Source: Haematococcus lacustris (lineage: Eukaryota > Chlorophyta > Chlorophyceae > Chlamydomonadales > Haematococcaceae). From it: a stretch of DNA of 64,000 nucleotides. Under the pieces are notes generated by a model that was not told the origin of the DNA, ran no database searches, and worked only from the letters and a program-made list of their open reading frames with translations. This document shows, piece by piece, positions 15,501 through 30,273 of this stretch. The stretch covers positions 194,782-258,781 of the forward strand of contig JASKMD010000018.1 in assembly GCA_030144725.1 (NCBI GenBank), written 5' to 3'. The first letter of the stretch is position 1; each line of letters begins with the position of its first letter. The position numbers were made by a program, and so were the translations under genes.

Positions 15501-18500
15501 ACACCTTGTCTGCATCACTCATCTCCCAGGTCTCCTTTGCATTCTCAAATGACACCAGCTCCAGCTCAAAGCTCACACTGGCATCAGCGGGCACCTGGGT
15601 GAGGCCAAGGGCAGGCAAAGCACATGGCTGCGTCCTGTGCGTCCTAAGCGTCCTATGCGCCTGTGCAGTGCGGGGTGCAGTCATCCGCATGGCAAGCCCT
15701 GAGGCACCTCAGAGCCGCATGGACTTAGGCCCAGGGCTGGCAGGGAGGGGGAGGGTGGACGGAGGGAGGCTGGGTGTCCTAGTTATGTGCATGGCCCAGG
15801 GGGGAGGAGGGGGAGGGGGGGAGGGTGAGAGAGTCAGGGGCCAGGGGCAGGGGGCAGGGCAGACAGGGTATGTGCCTGCTGGTATGTGTAGGCGCGTGTT
15901 ATCAGTGTGTGAACTCTAACCCTAACCCTTATCCGGTTATCAGTGTGTTAAGGTATGGCCACAACAGGAAGGCAGAGCGATGCTGCAGGGCAGGGCTGGA
16001 CTGCAGCTGCCCACCTGAGCCAGCCGCCCCGCATGGCCCTTGGGGCCGTATGCATATGCTGGGGAGCAGGAGACCAGCGCCTTCTCCCCCTGCTTCATCT
16101 TCTGCACCGCTAGGTCCAGGCCCAAGGGCACTTGCTCTGAACAGGGCCGGGGCAGGAGGGGCAGGAGGGCAGGCGAGCCACAAGATCATCAGGTGGGCAG
16201 CAGGAGTCGGGCACTGGGTAGGGGAGGCGAGGGGAGGGGGGCAGCAGCTGCTTGGGGTCAGGCCCTGGGTGCATGGTAGGGTGAAGGTTAGGGTTAGGGT
16301 TAACGGTCAGGCCATTGCGGGTCAGCAGTGGCCAGGGGTTTGGGTTAGGGGTAGGGTTAGACTGTGTGGGTCATGCCTGTGCGGGTCAGCAGTGGTGGGA
16401 GAGGTTAGTGGCATGCGGCCTTGCAGCCCACACAGTGGCCTTGCGGGCAGCCCTACCCTGCAGCGGCGGACCTGCCCAGCCCACTCCGCCCCTCACCCTC
16501 ATCGGTGGTGAAGGTCAGGTCAGAGCCCTCGGCCCACTGATCAAACACGGTGCCGTCCTCCAGCCGCCCCACACCCCGCAGTGTGACCTGCAGGGACCAG
16601 CGAGGCCTGGACAGCTGGATCGCTGGGCAGCTGACAACAATAAAGAAAGAGGAGAGGATGCTATGAAAGTAAGGATCACTATGAAAATACGATGAGAAAG
16701 GGAAGCAAGGGAAGAAGAATAGTATTTCGGCATAAGAACCAGCGTGCAGTAGGAGAGGAGCTCCTGCCTTGGGCATGGCCTGATCCCACCACCTACCCTA
16801 GATGACAGAGGACAACAGATGAAGCCAGCACCTACCCTCATGATGCACCCTCAAGCACACCTACCCTGCATCTCCCTAGACCTGGCTACAGATCAAGCCG
16901 AGCCATGCAAGCATGTGGTCACACTCTGTCATGTGTGTGCGCTGAGGCCCCATCATGCAGCACTGGGCACAAGGCAGTGCTGGTCAGCCCAATGACCTTG
17001 GCACCCTCGTTAGGTCGCTTCCACTCAGAGCTCTCCACCAGCGTCTTCTTCACCACACCGCCGTCATCCGACACGTTCTCAACCTGGGAAGGTCGCCGAG
17101 CACGCATGCAGGCAGTGCAGACAGTGCAGCGCACATGATGGCATATGTCTGGACAGGGAGCACACCAGCAGCACCTGTCCCACTAATACACCCGCCATGC
17201 CTCTTCATCCTTGGCTACGCCACATCTACCCCAGCCCTTTGGCCATTCAACCCACCCACGTCATTCAAGCCACCATCTTCAATTGTCTGTGGTCGGATTG
17301 CTATGCATGAGTGATGCAAGGAACTATCTACCGTCCACCTCAACCACCCCCGGGGGGGGAATGCAGCCAGGGCCGCCACTACCACCACTGCTCACCTTGT
17401 GCCATCCCACCAGCTCCAGATCCACCTCCACATTCGCATCAGGCGGCACGGCGCTGCTGCTGTCTGAACCCTTAAGGGCGGGCTGGCCTTCTGGCCCAAA
17501 CGCGTCTGCATGGAAGCATCAGCACCGCCAGCACGGTGACAGGCAGGAGGCTGGTCACGGCCTGATGAGGCAACCCAGGGGGGGGTTGAAGAGGCCAGGG
17601 GTTGCTAGATCAGGCCACAACAAGCCAGCCAGCCAACCAGCCAGCCAGGCCGGCCAGTGGTGATGAACCTGTTCATGCAGTGTCTTTGGTCTGAACATCA
17701 CAGGGGATCCACAAGTAGTACTTCACATTGCATATCCCACCCCTCAGGCATACTCCCTGCCCCTGCCCCTGCCCCTGCCCCTGCCCCTGCCCCTGCCCCT
17801 GCCCCTGCCCCTGCCCCTGCCCCTGCCCCTGCCCCTGCCCCTGCCCCTGCCCCTGCCCCTGCCCCTGCCCCTGCCCCTGCCCCTGCCCCTGCCCCTGCCC
17901 CTGCCCCTGCCCCTGCCCCTGCCCCTGCCCCTGCCCCAGCCCCAGCCCCAGCCCCAGCCCCTGCCCCTGCCCCTGCCCCTGCCCCTGCCCCTGCCCCTGC
18001 CCCTGCCCCAGCCCCTGCCCCAGCCCCAGCCCCAGCCCCAGCCCCAGCCCCAGCCCCAGCCCCAGCCCCAGCCCCAGCCCCAGCCCCTGCCCCTGCCCCT
18101 GATTACCATCAGCAGCATCCCATGCTGGGTCTCCCCTCTGGCCTGACACCTACATTCTGGCTTGAGCAGCAGCTTGGCTGTCTCCCCCTTCTTCATCTTC
18201 TTCACTGCCACGCTGGTGCCCTTCATGCCCAACAGCCCCTGGCCCACCACAAACTGGGTGGGCTCAGCGCCGGACTGAGCAAAGGGCTCGCTTGCTCCTG
18301 GGACCCTAGCGCTGAACTTCACTGCAGGGAGGATGTTGAACAGCAGGGGCAAGAGGCTGGACAGTGGGTTTCTCCAGGAGCAGGGGTGGAGGCAGGGACA
18401 GGGGCAGGGCCAGGGGCAGGGGCAGGAGCAGGGGTGGAGGCAGGGACAGGGGCAGGGCCAGGGGCAGGGGCAGGGGCAGGGGCAGGGGCAGGGGCAGGGG

Positions 18501-20847
18501 CAGGGGCAGGGGCAGGGGCAGGGGCAGGGGCAGGGGCAGGGGCAGGGGCAGGGGCAGGGGCAGGGGCAGGGGCAGGGGCAGGGGCAGGGGCAGGGGCAGG
18601 GGCAGGGGCAGGGGCAGGGGCAGGGGCAGGGGCAGGGGCAGGGGCAGGGGCAGGGGCAGGGGCAGGGGCAGGGGCAGGGGCAGGGGCAGGGGCAGGGGCA
18701 GGGGCAGGGGCAGGGGCAGGGGCAGGGGCAGGGGCAGGGGCAGGGGCAGGGGCAGGGGCAGGGGCAGGGGCAGGGGCAGGGGCAGGGGCAGGGGCAGGGG
18801 CAGGGAGAAGTCAACATCAGGTAGGAGTAGGTGTGCTGGGCTCTCAGTATTGGAAGGCAGTGGCGGGCAAAGTGGCAGGGTTGAGGACATTCAAGCAAAC
18901 CGGGCAGGGAATGGCAGGTAGGGCCACCCACCCAGCGCCTCGTCCATGTCATTAGGGTTTTCCCAGCCGCTGCCCTCTACTGTGGTGGTCTTGATCACAC
19001 CGCCGTCACCCATGATGTCCTTCACACTCTGCCAGCTCAGCAGCTCCACCTGCAGTGGCAGCAGCACGGGCAGCGGCCGCAGCGGCAGCAGTAGCAGTAG
19101 TGTGGTGGCAGTGGCAGCAGTGACAGCAGCAGCGGCAGCGGCAGGAGCAGGAGCAGCAGCAGCAGCAGGGGCAGCAGCAGGAGCAGGAGCAGCAGCAGCA
19201 GCAGCAGGGGCAGCAGCAGGGGCATGGGCTGGAGCAGCAACGCCTGTTCCAGTATCTAGCTGCCCACGCTGTGCCAACCCTTGCTGATGGCCCACCTCGA
19301 AGTTCAATGTTGCATTGGGCGGGATCTTAGGCGGGCTGCCTGACTCGCCATATGCATAGTCTGGTGCGCAGGTGAGCACCGCCTTCTCGCCCTTCTTCAT
19401 GGTGGCCACGCCTTGATCCCAGCCCTTGATGACCCGGCCTGCAGCCAGCGCCACGCAGCAGCTGGGTGGGGCCTGGAGGTCTACAGCTCTCCGCTGCTGT
19501 CATCCTCCTTGGCCCCACCTGCACACCTCCCTCATATCCATTAGACTGGGGCCCTAGCCTTAGCCTTAGCCTTAGCCTTAGCCTTAGCCTCTGCCTTAGC
19601 CTTAGCCTAAGCCTTAGCCTAAGCCTTAGCCCTAGCCTTAGCCCTAGCCCTAGCCTTAGCCCTAGCCTTAGCCCTAGCCTTAGCCCTAGCCTTAGCCCTA
19701 GCCTTAGCCATACACCATGTTCTCAGGAACGGCCACTGGTGCCTGCAGCTGCCCCTGCCCTGTAGCTGCTGTTGGGCTCCTGCCCTGTAGCTGCTGTTGG
19801 GCAGCTCAGCCAGCCTCTTCAGCACCTGCTGAGCTGAGCCGTGTAGCGCTGCCAGCTGTTACAAGGCATGGCGGCGCGGCCCTGCAGCAGCTTACCCTCT
19901 CCCAGCGTGAAGGTGAAGGGCTCGTTGCGATCGCGTGACGAGTCAAAGGTGGTGCCGTCTGTCAGCGTGCCCACGTAGTGCACTGCAACACGCGGCAACA
20001 CCACGCCAGTGGCGCTCAGCCTGGGCTGCAGATGGTCTGCAGCCCCTAACGATCCCTGCTGCACTCCCTGCTGCACACCTGATGACTCGAGGACTGGAGC
20101 AACAATGTAACACAATGTCGTGTGGTTGTGAATGAGGGCTGAACGCAAGGTGGTGTGGCCATGTGTGCGTCTGAAGGGGAGGGTGACCTGTGCCACAGCT
20201 GCACGCACCTGTGACGACATCATGGGCCTCTGGCTTGTCCCAGCCACTGCCCTGGACCAGGATCTTCTTCACGATGCCACCGTCCTGCAAGCCATGGGAG
20301 GCCCAGGAGTGCAGCTTATGCAACCTAGCAGTCCTTTAGTTCTGCTCGCGATAACTAAAGTGCAAGTCCATAGGCCATGTAGTGAGGGGGCTGGAGCAAG
20401 TCAAGTAGCACTGCAGTGCTACGTCAAATGTGTTGGTGAGGGCAGCAGTGGCAGGCCAGGCCCCACCCTCAACTGTCTTGACTGCTTGGCGTGGACTAGG
20501 CCTGCTGCTCATGCTGCTGCTGCTCCTGCTGCCCTCAAAGCTAGAGGAATGCTGCCTGACCAAGTGCCGTGCGTAGTGCCACCGGCAGCCGGCTCTGGAA
20601 GCGTCTAGACGCGCGGTCCGCTCACCGGCGTGACCTTGACCTCCTTGCCAACCTCGTCGCTGCCATAGGTAACGTCCTCTCCGTCATCGTCCTCGAGCGC
20701 CTCCTCCATTTCTACGTGCATCGCGTCGATCCTAGGCTGATGTTTTGATCTGCTAGGGCGATTGCGAGGGACATCTCTACGGGTACCTGCGGGTGTGCGC
20801 TCGAAGTCCTGTGGATTCACAGGCATGTCCTCCAGCATATCCGCCAT
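12531..20847 (-). CDS. Multidomain FKBP-type prolyl isomerase with TPR region (FKBP62/ROF1-like)
   Basis: The sixteen exons, in transcript order, are 20847-20626, 20284-20209, 19982-19896, 19438-19296, 19049-18932, 18321-18154, 17505-17396, 17083-16997, 16587-16497, 16136-16015, 15594-15505, 15266-15180, 14984-14922, 13890-13756, 13282-13175 and 12755-12531. All phases agree and give 643 aa. Residues 1-74 form an acidic leader. Three FKBP domains follow, near 75-215, 215-310 and 310-437. Domain 1 is canonical, with [18 protein letters not shown] and YAYG. Domains 2 and 3 lack the tryptophan and other pocket residues and are probably non-catalytic. A TPR region (about 438-570) starts with [17 protein letters not shown] and would bind Hsp90/Hsp70 C-termini. 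The tail is Ala/Glu/Pro-rich. Plant ROF1 and ROF2 have the same layout and act in heat stress. Introns hold several minisatellites. GTG 18 bp upstream is not used as start; ATG at 20847 is the natural choice. Confidence 0.95.
13907..14590. repeat. GGGGCAG / GGGGCCATG compound minisatellite
   Basis: About 680 bp of irregularly mixed 7-bp and 9-bp style units in FKBP intron 13, between the exons ending at 14922 and starting at 13890. It creates long false frames on both strands. Confidence 0.95.
15033..15061. repeat. Intronic telomere-like (TTAGGG)n, about 4.5 units
   Basis: A perfect GGGTTA run inside FKBP intron 12. Shorter or degenerate copies occur at about 16285-16302 and 16340-16360, and in reverse orientation at 51663-51688. 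None is at a sequence end. Confidence 0.9.
17754..18101. repeat. (CCCCTG)n array with CCCCAG variants, FKBP intron 6
   Basis: About 58 hexamers. The left half is pure CCCCTG on the plus strand, while 17936-17960 and 18006-18085 contain mostly CCCCAG units. It is the reverse complement of the array at 18376-18803 on the other side of exon 6. Confidence 0.97.
18376..18803. repeat. (CAGGGG)n array, FKBP intron 5
   Basis: About 70 hexamers, nearly pure from 18450 to 18803, with variant units before that. It is complementary to the (CCCCTG)n array beyond exon 6 (18154-18321). Frames of more than 150 aa here ([18 protein letters not shown]) are artefacts. Confidence 0.97.
19556..19709. repeat. CCTTAG / CCCTAG hexamer array
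   Basis: Interspersed CCTTAG and CCCTAG hexamers in FKBP intron 3. A run of CAG-type triplets occupies the next intron near 19080-19230. Confidence 0.95.
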
Positions 20848-20996
20848 TGGCTCGTCTGGTACCACTAAATGTCCTGTATAAGCTCAGTATTACTTGCTAC
20901 AGTGCTGCTGTGTTTGCAGGGGCTTTGTCTCAAGTGCATCTCATAGCATCACTCTCGAGAAATTTCGAGGAAAGTCGCGGGCGCCAGCACTGAACT
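20848..20996. promoter_or_regulatory. 149-bp bidirectional promoter region
   Basis: This is the whole space between the FKBP start codon (minus strand, 20847) and the BBIP1 start codon (plus strand, 20997). Both 5' UTRs and core promoters must fit in it. The middle is AT-richer (20870-20905). I see no clear TATA box. Confidence 0.6.
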
Positions 20997-21458
20997 ATGT
21001 CTCAAAAGGTGCGAATGATTGCTGCTGAAGGTGATCCTTGCCGTTGTCGCCGAACCTCATGCTTGCAACGGCTTGCATCGTGCAGAAGGACCTGCAGCCC
21101 AAGGAGGTCCTCCCCAAAGCCGGACTTGTTGTGTCAGAGAAAGGAAATTTGACGGAGGTGTTGTGCAAGGTGAGTACGCATGGCAGGATGTCGAACCCGC
21201 CGCCGCGCTCATCACCCCGCACTTTCGCCACCACCTTTGCAGCCGAAGATACTGCCATTGAAGTCAATAACACTGCAAAAGCTTGAGGACATGGAGGTGT
21301 GGGCAGGACTGCATGCAATTGCTTGTAGGTGACCCTGACCCAGCTGTGCATGTCTTGACGACCAGGCACGAGTTGCCGAGCTTCAGCAACAGCAGCAAGC
21401 AGCTGCCACCTCTGGTCCTAAGACTGCTCAGCAGTTTTACCCAGGCGGCAACCACTGA
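20997..21458 (+). CDS. BBIP1: BBSome-interacting protein 1 homologue (BBIP1/BBS18)
   Basis: Four exons (20997-21008, 21086-21169, 21243-21296, 21366-21458) join in phase 0 throughout and give 80 aa, close to the roughly 90-aa animal protein. The centre, with KEVLPKAG, then LTEVLCK joined to PKILPLKSITLQKLEDME across an intron, matches the conserved BBIP1 core (EVLPK, VLCKPKLLPLKS, LEKLEKM pattern, recalled from the family). The tail is Gln/Ala-rich. BBIP1 is the smallest BBSome subunit and is needed to assemble the coat that moves membrane proteins in cilia. Its presence implies a ciliated life stage. The first exon codes only four residues, so the gene is easily missed. It is head-to-head with the FKBP gene. 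Confidence 0.85.
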
Positions 21459-21638
21459 CGCTCCTTGAGCACAGCAGACTCGTGTAGCAGGTAGATACTT
21501 AGGTGACAGTTGACACTTGTCAGCCCCAGCAGCAGGCGTCGCTGCCATAAGCTTTGCCCCGCAGAAGCTGCACTAGTACACAGCAGCAGGGGCATTCAGC
21601 AGCAACAGGGGCATTTAGCAGCAGCAGCAGCAGCAGCC

Positions 21639-26399
<4,761 letters not shown>

Positions 26400-26846
26400 G
26401 GTTGCCAAAGGCGGCGGCTCGCGTGTGGTTGTTCAGCGGAATGCAGCTGGTCTCTGCATGTGTGTAGGGTTTGTGCGTGTGGTTTCTTTAAGGAATGTGG
26501 CTGGTCTCTGCATGTGGTCACCCCTGCATCTGGCCCACCCCCCATGGCAGCGCGTCCACCTGCATTGGTGGCTCACTGACCAGTATGGAGTGGCTGGTCG
26601 CTGCTAAGCTAGGCATGTGCTTGGCACTGCTGTTGGCAGTAACGCTCATGAGTTGGAGCTACTAGGGGAGCTCTAGCTACAAGCACACACACCAGAATGG
26701 CTGAGCTGAAATGGGCATTAGGCACAGTAGCAGTAGCCTTTACAACAGCAATCTCGCAGCCTGTGTTTGATGACAACTCGTGCTTTATTTTGGTGTGGCA
26801 TGAGGGCTGTAGGGTTCAAAAATTGCCATGGTCGTAATCAACCTGA

Positions 26847-26851
26847 TGTAA
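26847..26851 (+). terminator. Possible TGTAA polyadenylation signal of BUD23
   Basis: Located 448 bp after the BUD23 stop codon, within an AT-richer stretch (26740-26860). Confidence 0.35.
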
Positions 26852-28590
26852 TCTGACACGATGGTTCCCGTTGCCCTTGCGTGTTGCCTACACGGTCATG
26901 AGGGCGGGAGGGGCGGCCGTGTGCCCCATGCTGGCTTTGGTTGCGGCCCCTGGTGCACCCCGACTGCTGCCCTACCATTGCTGCCCCTTTGCCCCCCTTA
27001 CTGTTGTCAGGTCACTGACAGGTGGTCAATGCTGCAATGCAACCATGCTCGCAGAGTCGCATAACCATTGCTTACAAATGAACAGTATGTGGCTGTGACG
27101 AAGAGGGATGACCGGTTCATCATGGAGGTTGACACTCACAGATGACGTCCATACATCGTCACATGTCATGAGGCGTCCACCAAGCACCGTCATTTCAACA
27201 CACCTACACACCCAAGAATCCCCATGCAGGCAATCGAGTTGAAGATGAGTCACCCTACATCCATAGGCACTCTTGCCAGCTACAACTCCTTGGTCAATGG
27301 GCGCGCTCATAACCTGCACCTTCCTTCCTTGCGACCCTCCACTGCCAAACATGCTCTCCAACCCACACACACACAGCCCTGGGATGGTGCCCTCAACCAC
27401 AGATGGCCGCCACCCCTCACTAAAAACATGCTCCCTCATGCTGGGCAGGGGAGCTGGCTAGAAGCTGGCTGGGTGGGGGCTGTGGCCAGGCCGCTTCAGC
27501 TACGGGGCCTGCCCTGCCAGGTGTGCTGGGCTGTCAACCGCCAGCAGCTGGCAGCCTTGCCCGACACATTGCTGCCATGTGCTGCAAGGTAGCGCCAGCT
27601 GGCTGAGCAACTCCGCAGCGGCCGCTGGCAGTGGCTCCACCATGTGGTCCACCACCCTTCCTTTGGCGGCGCATTTTCAAACCACATGGCTGCCTGCCAA
27701 AACCTTTGAAGCTGCCAGACAGCGGCCAGAGAGAGGTAAGGCACTCAAAACCCGCTACGCACAGGTTGGCAGCTGCAGGGGCCAGGTGGCCTAGGCACCT
27801 GGACCTGGAGGCTGGGGCCTCACACACGGAGTGCCGCCTTCCTATGCCTGACTCTGACCACGACCCTGCCGCTGCCGCGCAACACACACCTGGCTCTTCT
27901 AACATGCCAGCTATGCAGTGGCTGCAGCCACTGGCGGTGTCATGTGCGGCTGCTTGTCCGTGTAGCTGCCAGCGCTCAGGCTGCAGGCCATGGTGCTGGG
28001 AGCAGCTGCCAGCGCAAGGCACCACCACCAGCGCATCCCTTTCACTGCCAGTGGCTGAATGGTGGCAGCAAAGAGGTGGGTGGGCGCTGGGCTGCCAGGC
28101 CGCTGCACCCAGCCAGGAGGACCATCGCCAGCCTGAGCCTGATGGGGAGCCAATGGCCATGTGCTGGCAATGACAGGGGCGAGCTTGTCCACAGAGGTCA
28201 GCAAGGTGTGCAGGCAGTCCAGGAGGCGGCATCACGGCAAGCCTGCTGCCAGTGTCTGGTGGCTGCGAGCCTGACTGCAGCCGGGGCCATGCTGCCTAGC
28301 CTTGTGCACCTGGTGCTGTTTTGAGAACCGCCAGCTGCAGCTGCCAGTAGAGGCAGCAGCGGGTGGCAATCACAGCTCGCCCGCCCTGCCCCCACCAGCT
28401 CAGCTGTGCTGCAGGCTAGGGTGGTTTGCAGGTACGCTGCCAGGCGGCCTGCACACACCCATGCACATGATGGTAGAGGCATAAGGAAAGGCCTGCTGCG
28501 GCTGCTGCTGCTGCTGCTGTTGTTGATACTGCACAACCATCATGTGAAAATGTGCATCCAGCTGCAGGTCACGTTGCTTGCTGATAACAT
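26852..28590. other. Intergenic region, no recognised gene
   Basis: Minus-strand frames exist at 27026-27439 and 27534-28235, with Trp/Cys-rich products and no domain I recognise. They could be decayed mobile-element sequence. Nothing here is supported by splice structure. Confidence 0.35.
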
Positions 28591-28714
28591 GGCTGGTCAG
28601 CAAAGGTTGGGCCTGACTCTGAACGGTTGGACGCAGCGTGCCCTGCTTGCCTGCCCTGCGGCCTGCCTGCCCTGCCTGCCCCGCCTGCCTGACCTGCCTG
28701 CCTGACCTCCTGAC

Positions 28715-29749
28715 CTGTTGGTGTCAGAAACAGGTGCAAAGCGGTCCCAGCCCTCCGCTGCGATGCGCTTCGCCCGGTCCTGCTCCCTGCGCCGCACAAC
28801 CAGCCACTCGTGCTGCTTACAGCACTGAATGCCAGTGGCAACACCAGCTACAACTACTCGGCCAGCTGCCTGAGCCAGCTGCCTGGCATCCCAGCGGTCC
28901 CATGACGTCAGGGGCAGCCGCTCTGGTCAATCTTCAGCCAGGTGCCTTGCCCTGCTCTATGCTCCTTGCTGTCAGCCTGCGCACAGCCTCATCACTTCTA
29001 CCGGCTGCTTGGTGTCCATCACAAGAGCCTGCCTGCTCTATCACTCTCAACCAGGGGGGACCAGTGAGGAAGAGGGCAGCCTGCTAGCTGCAGCTGTACG
29101 CACCGCTTAGCCCGGATCAACTCCAACCGCTCCAGGTCTTTGCGTATGGTCTCAGGGTCACGCTCCTCTGTTGTCGATGCAACCCTGGGGCACAAGCATG
29201 CACTCGCAGGCTTAGCAGCAAGGAACCACCAGACTGTATCCTGTACGGGTTGGCAATGCAGCATGAGTCAGAAAGCTCTAAAGGCAGCATGCAGCTGTAC
29301 CCAAGGCTGTGCACAAGGTATTTACTTCTTGGGCACTCTTGGGCCTGACAGGTAGTCATTCACTGGTGCATCGTCGCTGCTGCTGCTTTCATCCTCGCTG
29401 CTGCTCTCATCGCTGTCAGAGTCTGCTGGCTTCTTGGCTGCCGGCTTTGGTGCCGGCTTGGGTGCGGGCTTTGCTGGTGCGGGCTCGTCCTCGCTGTCAC
29501 TGCCGCTGGGCGGCAGCATGCCGGCGGTAGCAGTTTGACCACCTACGCAATGGCTGAGCCATGGTTCAGTGATGCGCAGAAGCAGCGGCGGACCCCAGAT
29601 CAAATGAGTTACTCACGAAGGCCTCTATTGCCCTGTTGGAACTTCTTATCCTCCTCCTCCGAGCTGGAAGCATCATCATCGGCTCCGGCACCAGGAGGAC
29701 GCGGCTTCCTTGGAGGTTTGAAATACTTACCACCTTTTGACTTGCCCAT
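28715..29749 (-). CDS. 28-kDa heat- and acid-stable phosphoprotein-like (PDAP1/HASPP28)
   Basis: Exons are 29749-29617, 29542-29326, 29184-29104 and 28786 to about 28715, all phase-consistent, giving about 167 residues. The last donor-like site (AACAG|GTCAGG) suggests one more small exon that I could not place; reading through gives a stop at 28597. The protein starts MGKSKGGKYFKPPRK, continues with acidic Ser/Asp/Glu blocks (SSSEEEDKK; DSDSDESSSEDESSSSDD) and a Lys-Pro-Ala stretch. It ends with a charged helix, ETIRKDLERLELIRAKREQ and RAKRIAAEG, which resembles the conserved C-terminal helix of the PP28/PDAP1 family (GKTEQARKDLxRLALIRxQREEAAKKR pattern). Casein-kinase-2 sites are abundant. 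The cellular role of this family is poorly defined. Confidence 0.65.
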
Positions 29750-30273
29750 TGTACGTTGCAGGGGCTATGGCCGCACAAGGCGGGACAACACCGTACACGA
29801 AACTTCAAAGCAGTTAACTGAAGAACCGCCGGATATAGCTTTTACAACATCGCATTCCAGGTTAGTGCTAGCCGCAGTTCAGTGCAGCGCTATATTTAAG
29901 ATCAGCGCAACAAGCGGGTCACAGAACAACGTCAGGTACGCCCGGGCGCTGCCTCGATGGTGCGGTGAGAAAGATAGCACTACCTGTCCCACAGCGTTAC
30001 GAACAGTGCTAGCAAGTTGAGAAACTGAGACGCTTGCCACCGAAATTGTTTTACACCCCACAGTCGCCACAATGCAATGTGCATTATGGTCGCTTGTTTT
30101 ATGCTTACTGCTTCCTTGCATCCTTGCATACCTACTTCACCTAGCATTGCCATCAATGAGTGTGAACCCACCATTAACCAGTTCCTTCATGACCGATTCC
30201 TTCATGAGCCTTACTACCAACTGCGGTGCCAAGCACATGCCTAGCTTAGCAGCGGCCAGCCACTCCATACTGA
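29750..30273. other. Spacer between the TBC and PDAP1-like genes
   Basis: Both flanking genes are on the minus strand, so this holds the TBC gene's 3' UTR and the PDAP1-like promoter. A minus-strand TGTAA is at 30055-30051. Confidence 0.5.
30051..30055 (-). terminator. TGTAA polyadenylation signal of the TBC gene
   Basis: On the minus strand TGTAA lies 219 bp past the stop codon of the TBC gene, a spacing similar to that seen for the FKBP gene. Confidence 0.45.

Noticed and set aside
17657..18955. Long frames of PAPAPA, PCPCPC, GAGAGA and LPLPLP type on both strands (up to 432 aa)
   Set aside because: They are produced by hexamer arrays inside two FKBP introns and are open in several frames at once.
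20995..21369. 124-aa minus-strand frame opposite BBIP1
   Set aside because: It is a shadow of the plus-strand exons; the plus strand has the conserved BBIP1 core and proper splice sites.
26852..28240. Trp/Cys-rich minus-strand frames (up to 233 aa) as a gene
   Set aside because: No recognised motif, no splice-site chain, and overlapping open frames in other phases.
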